Assembly (NCBI RefSeq): GCF_007096885.1
Contig: NZ_VJNO01000035.1
Span: forward strand, 1-64,000
DNA: 64,000 bases
Direction of reading: 5' to 3'
Origin: Streptomyces sp. 130
GTDB lineage: Bacteria; Actinomycetota; Actinomycetes; Streptomycetales; Streptomycetaceae
Made by a program: the position numbers and the translations under genes. Of this stretch, positions 58,901 to 64,000 are shown piece by piece. Every line of letters starts with the position of its first letter. Position 1 is the stretch's first letter. The notes below the pieces were generated by a model, which saw only the letters and a list, made by a program, of their open reading frames with translations, was not told the DNA's origin and ran no database searches.

Positions 58901-61183
58901 GTGTCAGCGCACACCGCAGCGCACACCGCAGCGACCGCCCACGCCCCGAAGGCCGAGGTCGAGCTGGCCGTCGGGGGCATGACCTGCGCCTCCTGCGCGG
59001 CCCGCATCGAGAAGAAGCTCAACCGGATGGACGGCGTGACGGCCGCCGTCAACTACGCCACGGAGAAGGCCCACGTGACGTACGACGGCGCCGCCGTCTC
59101 CGTACAGGACCTCATCGCCACGGTCGAGAAGACCGGCTACACCGCGCACGAGCCCGCGCCCCCGGCGCGCGCGACGGACGAGGAGGCGGACGTACCCGCC
59201 GCGCGGGAGGCCGACACCCTGCGGCAGCGGCTGGTCACGGCCGTGCTCCTCGCCGTGCCGGTGATCGCGATGTCGATGATCCCGGCGCTCCAGTTCGACA
59301 ACTGGCAGTGGCTCGCCCTCACCCTCACCGCCCCCGTCGTCACCTACGCCGGCTGGCCGTTCCACCGGGCCGCGTGGACCAACGCCCGGCACGGCGCGGC
59401 GACGATGGACACCCTGATCTCCCTCGGCACGTCGGCCGCGTTCCTGTGGTCGCTGTGGGCGCTGTTCTTCGGCACCGCCGGCATGACCGGCATGACGCAC
59501 CCGTTCGAGCTGACCATCGGCCGCACCGACGGCGCGGGGAACATCTATCTGGAGGCGGCGGCCGGCGTCACCGCGTTCATCCTCGCCGGGCGCTACTTCG
59601 AGTCCCGGTCGAAGCGGAAGGCGGGCGCCGCGCTGAGGGCCCTCCTCGAACTGGGCGCCAAGGAGGTCACCGTCCTGCGCGACGGCCGCGAGGTGACCGT
59701 GGACACGGCGGACCTCCGCGTCGGCGACCGCTTCCTCGTCCGCCCCGGCGAGAAGATCGCCACGGACGGCACGGTGGTCGAGGGCTCCTCGGCGGTGGAC
59801 GCGTCCATGCTCACCGGCGAGTCCGTCCCGGTCGAGGTCGGCGTCGGCGACACGGTGACCGGCGCGACGCTCAACGCGGGCGGCCGGCTCGTGGTCGAGG
59901 CGACCCGCGTCGGCGCGGACACCCAGCTGGCCCGGATGGCGAAGCTGGTCGAGGACGCGCAGAACGGCAAGGCGGCGGCACAGCGCCTCGCGGACCGGAT
60001 CTCGGCGGTCTTCGTCCCCGTGGTCATCGCCCTCGCGCTGGGCACCCTGGGCTTCTGGCTGGCGGACGGCGCCGGGCTCACGGCCGCGTTCACGGCGGCG
60101 GTGGCGGTCCTGATCATCGCCTGCCCGTGCGCGCTCGGCCTCGCCACGCCGACCGCGCTCATGGTCGGCACGGGGCGCGGCGCCCAGCTCGGCATCCTGA
60201 TCAAGGGCCCCGAGGTCCTGGAGTCCACCCGCCGGGCCGACACGATCGTCCTGGACAAGACGGGCACCGTCACCACCGGCCGCATGACCCTCCAGGCCGT
60301 CCGCACCGCCCCCGACACCACCGAGTCCGACGTCCTCCGCCTCGCCGGCGCCCTGGAACACGCCTCCGAACACCCCATCGCCCAGGCGGTGGCGACCGGA
60401 GCCGCCGAGCGCACGGGCGCCGCTCTTCCCACCCCGGAGGACTTCGCAAACGTCCCCGGCCTGGGCGTCCAGGGCGTGGTCGACGGCCACGCGGTCCTCG
60501 TCGGCCGCGAACAGCTCCTCGCGGAGTGGGAGATCCGCCTCCCCGCGGACCTGGCCGCCCGCAAGGCCGAGGCGGAGGCAGCCGGCCGCACGGCGATCGC
60601 GGTCGCCTGGGACGGCGAGGCGCGCGCGGTGCTGGAGGTGGCCGACGCGGTGAAGGACACCAGCGCGGAGGCGATCACCCGCCTGCGCCGCCTGGGCCTG
60701 AGGCCCATCCTGCTGACCGGCGACAACCGGGCGGTGGCGGAGTCGGTCGCGGCCGAGGTCGGCATCGACGAGGTGTACGCGGAGGTCATGCCGCAGGACA
60801 AGGTGGACGTCGTCAAGCGCCTCCAGGCGGAGGGCCGCTCGGTGGCGATGGTCGGCGACGGCGTGAACGACGCCGCCGCGCTGGCCCAGGCCGACCTGGG
60901 CCTGGCGATGGGCACGGGCACGGACGCGGCCATCGAGGCGGGCGACCTGACCCTGGTCCGCGGCGACCTCCGCGCGGCCCCGGACGCGATCCGCCTGGCC
61001 CGCCGGACCCTGAGCACCATCCGGACGAACCTGTTCTGGGCCTTCGCGTACAACGTGGCGGCGCTCCCGCTGGCGGCGGCGGGCCTGCTGAACCCGATGA
61101 TCGCGGGCGCGGCGATGGCGTTCTCGTCGGTCTTCGTGGTCGGCAACTCGCTGCGGCTGCGGAGGTTCCGGGGCGAGTCGTGA
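58901..61183 (+). CDS. copA: Copper-exporting P1B-type ATPase
   Basis: This 760-residue ATPase has an N-terminal heavy-metal-associated domain with GMTCASCAARIEKK (C29, C32), a CPC transport motif at 408-410 (IIACPCALGLATPTA), phosphorylation D452 in DKTGTVTTG, the HP motif in EHASEHPIAQA and hinge MVGDGVNDAAALAQADLG. These are all group 1B-1 features for Cu(I) export. GAGGAGG precedes the GTG at 58901. A Thr/Ala-rich SAHTAAHTAATAHA leader precedes the metal domain. A CsoR-type box controls it; no copZ chaperone gene follows. Confidence 0.96.
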   Translation: MSAHTAAHTAATAHAPKAEVELAVGGMTCASCAARIEKKLNRMDGVTAAVNYATEKAHVTYDGAAVSVQDLIATVEKTGYTAHEPAPPARATDEEADVPAAREADTLRQRLVTAVLLAVPVIAMSMIPALQFDNWQWLALTLTAPVVTYAGWPFHRAAWTNARHGAATMDTLISLGTSAAFLWSLWALFFGTAGMTGMTHPFELTIGRTDGAGNIYLEAAAGVTAFILAGRYFESRSKRKAGAALRALLELGAKEVTVLRDGREVTVDTADLRVGDRFLVRPGEKIATDGTVVEGSSAVDASMLTGESVPVEVGVGDTVTGATLNAGGRLVVEATRVGADTQLARMAKLVEDAQNGKAAAQRLADRISAVFVPVVIALALGTLGFWLADGAGLTAAFTAAVAVLIIACPCALGLATPTALMVGTGRGAQLGILIKGPEVLESTRRADTIVLDKTGTVTTGRMTLQAVRTAPDTTESDVLRLAGALEHASEHPIAQAVATGAAERTGAALPTPEDFANVPGLGVQGVVDGHAVLVGREQLLAEWEIRLPADLAARKAEAEAAGRTAIAVAWDGEARAVLEVADAVKDTSAEAITRLRRLGLRPILLTGDNRAVAESVAAEVGIDEVYAEVMPQDKVDVVKRLQAEGRSVAMVGDGVNDAAALAQADLGLAMGTGTDAAIEAGDLTLVRGDLRAAPDAIRLARRTLSTIRTNLFWAFAYNVAALPLAAAGLLNPMIAGAAMAFSSVFVVGNSLRLRRFRGES

Positions 61184-61187
61184 ATCC

Positions 61188-61290
61188 CAGCCCGTCCGGC
61201 GTCTGAGGACGGAACCGTTCATCGGGTGGCCCCGAATCCCCGGTCCACCGCCCACCAGGGCAACGGTTCCGTCCTCAGACGCCGGACGGG
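61188..61290. repeat. Inverted pair of intergenic palindromic repeats, copies 3 and 4
   Basis: CAGCCCGTCCGGCGTCTGAG...ACGGAACCGTT at 61188-61219 is matched by AACGGTTCCGTCCTCAGACG...CCGGACGGG at 61262-61290 in reverse, giving arms of about 28 bp around ~45 bases. They also match copies at 38388 and 50113. The pair sits between two convergent stops and can act as a terminator hairpin; copy 4 covers the last codons of the acetyltransferase. Confidence 0.9.
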
Positions 61291-61904
61291 TACGCGGCCA
61301 ACCGCTCCTCCAGCCGCCCCCGGACCTCCGGCCACTCCTCCGCCGTGATCGAGAAGATCGCCGAATCCCGCAGCCGCCCCTCCTCACCGGGCACCCACGA
61401 CCGGGACCAGTTCCGCAGGACGCCCTCGAAGCGCGCGCCCACCGACTCGATGGCGGCCCGCGAACGCCGGTTGCGCGCGTCGGTCTTGAGGTCCACCCGC
61501 GAGACGCCCCACTCCTCGAACGCGTGCCGGAAGAGCAGGTACTTGGACTCGGTGTTCACACCGGTGCCCTGCGCGGACGCGGCGAGCCAGGTGAAGCCGA
61601 CCTCGATGGCGGTGAGGCTGTCGTCATCCCCCCAGTGGCGCGGTTCCCAGTACGCCGTGGCCCCGATGACCTGCCCGGACTCCCGGTCCACCTGGACGTA
61701 GGGCGCCAGCTTCCCGTCGGCGGCTCTTCCCAACTGGGCCTCGATGTATCCCTCGACCTCCCCGGGCCCGGGCACCCAGGTGTATCCGTACGCGTCCCGG
61801 TTCTCCTGGCCCGCGCGCAACAGCCCGTCCGCGTGCCGGTGTTCGAGCGGTTCGAGCCGCACCCGCGCACCTTCCAGTACCGGCCCCACCAGCACGAAAG
61901 TCAT
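61275..61904 (-). CDS. GNAT-family N-acetyltransferase (RimJ/RimL-like)
   Basis: This 209-residue Acetyltransf_3 protein has RVRLEPLEHRHADGLLRA, an acetyl-CoA region TWLAASAQGTGVNTESKYLLFRHAFEEWGVSRVDLKTDARNRRSR, then AIESVGARFEGVLRN and VPGEEGRLRDSAIFSI. This is the subgroup common in actinomycetes whose targets are small molecules or protein N-termini, unknown here. The stop and last five codons lie inside the intergenic repeat, so the C-terminus (YPSGV) has been supplied by it. Confidence 0.9.
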   Translation of the reverse strand: MTFVLVGPVLEGARVRLEPLEHRHADGLLRAGQENRDAYGYTWVPGPGEVEGYIEAQLGRAADGKLAPYVQVDRESGQVIGATAYWEPRHWGDDDSLTAIEVGFTWLAASAQGTGVNTESKYLLFRHAFEEWGVSRVDLKTDARNRRSRAAIESVGARFEGVLRNWSRSWVPGEEGRLRDSAIFSITAEEWPEVRGRLEERLAAYPSGV

Positions 61905-62043
61905 CGTTCACCCATCCCATCGGCAGTAATCAGGACACGCGGGCCCGAGCCCGTGCGTACATTCCCAGAGCCCGGCCGGCCTGTCGCCCGAATAAGGCCG
62001 TCCGCCAACCCCCTTTGTCAGTCCCCGCGTCTACGCTCGCCGC

Positions 62044-62598
62044 ATGACTTGGATCGACAGTGCGTACGAGTTCCCGGGCCATGAGGTCAACCTCGTGTTC
62101 GCCCGGGGCCTGTCCCGCTCCGCGCTCGTCTCCGGACTGCGCGAGCAGCACCGTGAGGCGCTCGCCGAGGGGGAAGCGGGGGGCTGGGCATGGGCGGTGC
62201 ACGAGATGGCCAACTGGGAGATCGAGGACTACGACAACATCGACTACACGCGCCTCTGCGCGTCCGGGGGCGAGATCGCGGTCATCGTGACCGAGCCGTG
62301 CAGCGCCAAGGCGCACGGGCCGGACTTCACCTATCTGCGTGACGGGAAGTGGATCGTCCACTTCAGCTTCGAGGACGTGGAACAGCGCGTCGGCGACAAT
62401 CCCGACCACATGTCGGCCGAACTGCTCGCCGCGAACCTCATAGGCCCCGACGCGGAATGCCTGGCCTGGGAGACCGATCCGGGCCACGACTGCTACGAGC
62501 AGCACGACTCCGACAGGGAGGAGCGGATCGTCCGTGCGATAGCCGCCTGCTTCGGCCTGCCCTCGCCGCCGCTCGCCCGGGAGGTGGCGGCGCTGTGA
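62044..62598 (+). CDS. DUF6461-like protein A
   Basis: This 184-residue protein has the actinobacterial DUF6461 layout: LVFARGLSRSALVSGLREQ, GWAWAVHEMANWEIEDYDNIDYTRLC, WIVHFSFEDVEQRVGDNPDHM and a C-terminal REERIVRAIAACFGLPSPP. Function unknown; related genes are often clustered with polymorphic-toxin or nuclease-immunity loci, from memory. TACGCT at 62032-62037, six bases before the ATG, suggests a leaderless start. It overlaps protein B by 4 nt. Confidence 0.8.
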   Translation: MTWIDSAYEFPGHEVNLVFARGLSRSALVSGLREQHREALAEGEAGGWAWAVHEMANWEIEDYDNIDYTRLCASGGEIAVIVTEPCSAKAHGPDFTYLRDGKWIVHFSFEDVEQRVGDNPDHMSAELLAANLIGPDAECLAWETDPGHDCYEQHDSDREERIVRAIAACFGLPSPPLAREVAAL

Positions 62599-63143
62599 CC
62601 GCCCCCTTCATCGCCCCGGACATGTTCGTCACGTACGCCAGGGGCCTCACCCTTCCCACCCTGAGCGGGATCTACTCCGACCTGGGCCTCCCCGCCCGTA
62701 CGGAGGGCGCGGCCGACGGCTGGGTCTGGCTGACGCACGACGCGGCCACGCACACCGGCGGCGACCTCGCGACCCGGGCGGGCTACCTCACCGGATTCCG
62801 CTACGAGGAGCGCTTCGGCAGCCCCAACCCCCTGGAAACCGTGTTCCTGGCCTCCACCCCGGCCTGCGAGTGCCCGCATGGGCAGCGCTACATGGTCCCG
62901 CACTGCGAGACTCATCCGTTCCACTTCATCCACAGCAGGCGCGGCTTCTCGACCACGTACTTCAACATGGGCGCCCGCCGCGAGACCCGCCGCCACGGCG
63001 ACCTGCTGGTACGCGAGCTGCTGGCGGCCGGAATCGTCGGCCGCCGGACCCCGCGTTACGAGGCCGAGCCCGGGTTCAACGCGGACGGTGCCGTGACCCT
63101 GCGGATCATCGCCGACCACTTCGGCCTGCCCGCCACGGGCTGA
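62595..63143 (+). CDS. DUF6461-like protein B (tandem paralogue)
   Basis: This 182-residue protein parallels its upstream neighbour in layout: TYARGLTLPTLSGIYSDLG near the N-terminus (against VFARGLSRSALVSGLREQ), WVWLTHDAA (against WAWAVHEMA), a middle with two Cys motifs ACECPHGQRYMVPHCETHPFH, and an end VTLRIIADHFGLPATG (against RIVRAIAACFGLPSPP). The GTG start overlaps the previous stop (GTGA). The Cys/His cluster could bind zinc and is absent from protein A. Confidence 0.75.
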   Translation: MTAPFIAPDMFVTYARGLTLPTLSGIYSDLGLPARTEGAADGWVWLTHDAATHTGGDLATRAGYLTGFRYEERFGSPNPLETVFLASTPACECPHGQRYMVPHCETHPFHFIHSRRGFSTTYFNMGARRETRRHGDLLVRELLAAGIVGRRTPRYEAEPGFNADGAVTLRIIADHFGLPATG

Positions 63144-63266
63144 GCAGGCGGCCGGCTCCTGGCGCGGCGACACAAGGACCGCTCCGGCCATGCCCAGAAT
63201 CGCGGCCACTCAATTACCCTGATTCTCAAGAGAGTTGGTAGTCACCCTCGGACTCCGGGAGCCATC

Positions 63267-63692
63267 GTGTCCCTTTTGCTCGATCTGGCCGGCCAACTTG
63301 CCCCGCACTTCTCCTTCTTCGCCGCCCGCATGGCCGACGGCGTGATGCAGGGCGCCGTGGACCGGATCGCGGACCGGACCGTCGACGCGGGCGAGGGCGT
63401 CTTCCGCAGCCTCGTCGCGGCGGACGGCCCGACCGGCGACGACGCGACCGCGCTCACCGCGGAGACCGCCGACGACCTGGACCGCAGGCTCGGGCAGCTG
63501 AGCGACGAGCAGCGGGCCACGCTCGCCTCGGCGCTGACCACTTGGCTGGAGGGCCCGCACGGCCGTGACGGCCTCGTGCCCCTGGTGAAGGCCTCCGGCC
63601 CGCACGTCTCGGTCCAGTCGCACGGTGACTACAACACGGTGATCGGCTCGGTCGGCACCTTCAACCAGTACCCGAGAGACGGCCGGCCGTGA
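63267..63692 (+). CDS. Soluble helical protein with C-terminal amyloid-like motif
   Basis: This 141-residue protein is helical through about residue 110 (DLAGQLAPHFSFFAARMADGVMQGAVDRIADR, LDRRLGQLSDEQRATLASALTTWLEG). It ends in VSVQSHGDYNTVIGSVGTFN, a Gly/Asn/Val-rich tract of the kind that forms beta-arches in bacterial amyloid signalling motifs and RHIMs. The following gene, overlapping by 4 nt, carries the same tract near its N-terminus. GTG at 63267 follows GGGAG. No known family is recognised for the helical part. Confidence 0.7.
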   Translation: MSLLLDLAGQLAPHFSFFAARMADGVMQGAVDRIADRTVDAGEGVFRSLVAADGPTGDDATALTAETADDLDRRLGQLSDEQRATLASALTTWLEGPHGRDGLVPLVKASGPHVSVQSHGDYNTVIGSVGTFNQYPRDGRP

Positions 63693-64000
63693 GCCACGAG
63701 CCGGGTGGCGTCTCCAGCCAGTCCTACGGCGACAACAACACGGTCGTCGCCCGGGCCGAGACGCTTCTCCAGATCTTCATCCAGCGGGCCTCGTTCGTCA
63801 CGGGGTGGCTCTTCCTCGTCCTGGCCGCCGTCCTCGCCGGCTACGCCGGCCTCAACTGGCCGGGCGGCTCTCGCAAGCAGTACGTCGTCTTCTTCGTCTT
63901 CCTGCTGCTGGCCTTCCTGGCCTCCGTCGCCCACATCGGCCTGCGCCGCCCCGAGAGCGCCCGCACGACCGCCCCGCGGGGACCGGCCCGCGGAACCGGG
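63689..64000 (+). CDS. Membrane protein with N-terminal amyloid-like motif (5' part, cut by window)
   Basis: The visible 104 residues start at GTG 63689 with SHEPGGVSSQSYGDNNTVVA, matching the tail of the upstream protein (SVQSHGDYNTVIG). A helix ETLLQIFIQRASFV and two membrane segments follow (GWLFLVLAAVLAGYAGLNW and KQYVVFFVFLLLAFLASVAHIGL), then a basic Arg/Pro-rich stretch to the window end with no stop. It could be a membrane effector or a sensor recruited through the shared motif. Its full length is unknown. Confidence 0.75.
   Translation, partial: MSHEPGGVSSQSYGDNNTVVARAETLLQIFIQRASFVTGWLFLVLAAVLAGYAGLNWPGGSRKQYVVFFVFLLLAFLASVAHIGLRRPESARTTAPRGPARGTG

Overview
The window is chromosomal DNA from a Streptomyces-type actinomycete. 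The evidence is very high GC with strong third-position GC bias, frequent GTG/TTG starts, rare TTA codons, a conservon (cvn) operon with paired P450s, Scr1-type XRE/DUF397 pairs, the futalosine menaquinone genes mqnB and mqnD, a bacterial XPB helicase and CebR-type cellulose operators. Most of it looks like core chromosome with small accessory patches. I saw no rRNA, tRNA or CRISPR array.

Layout. 1-2.3 kb: the 3' end of an IS5-like transposase cuts off an efflux MFS gene; its divergent HxlR regulator and likely operator remain, followed by an EamA exporter. 2.6-7.9 kb: a six-gene conservon (sensor-like ATPase, roadblock, DUF742, small GTPase, CYP157-like and CYP154-like P450s), with all but one junction a 4-nt overlap. 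8-11.9 kb: serC, Uma2 nuclease-like protein, GNAT, F420/FMN oxidoreductase-like protein, surface beta-propeller. 11.9-14.8 kb is a mosaic: GDSL hydrolase, frameshifted HicA toxin relic, VOC protein, YefM-YoeB module with operator, a copied scrap of the GDSL gene and the tail of a secreted-protein gene. 14.9-21.5 kb: regulators (XRE-cupin, TetR, HTH, bldA-dependent Scr1 XRE plus DUF397), a chloramphenicol acetyltransferase and unknown membrane or secreted proteins.

21.6-30.7 kb: VOC proteins, an endonuclease/exonuclease/phosphatase protein, a sortase-anchored choice-of-anchor-A protein, a cupin, a 164-bp palindromic MITE-like element, prolyl aminopeptidase, aldo/keto reductase and a MarR-MFS operon. 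30.7-45.4 kb: purine permease, CtpE-like P-type ATPase, a large sacsin-like ATPase, DUF3027, an MFS-DUF2771-mqnB-mqnD run, a cold-shock-domain protein and a glycosyltransferase. 45.4-54.5 kb: HAD phosphatase, a repeat-rich membrane protein, two helicase-type proteins (helicase-associated domain protein and XPB) and a HelD/HelR-like RNA polymerase remodeller behind a structured leader.

54.6-64 kb: a secreted GH9 cellulase with two CebR-type boxes, divergent cutC and copA with a CsoR-type box, an acetyltransferase whose end lies in an intergenic repeat, two tandem DUF6461-like proteins, and at the right edge two overlapping genes (one soluble, one membrane, the latter truncated by the window) that share a short Q-S-x-G-D-x-N-T-V motif like those of bacterial amyloid signalling pairs. 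That pair is the best candidate for an undescribed small system here.
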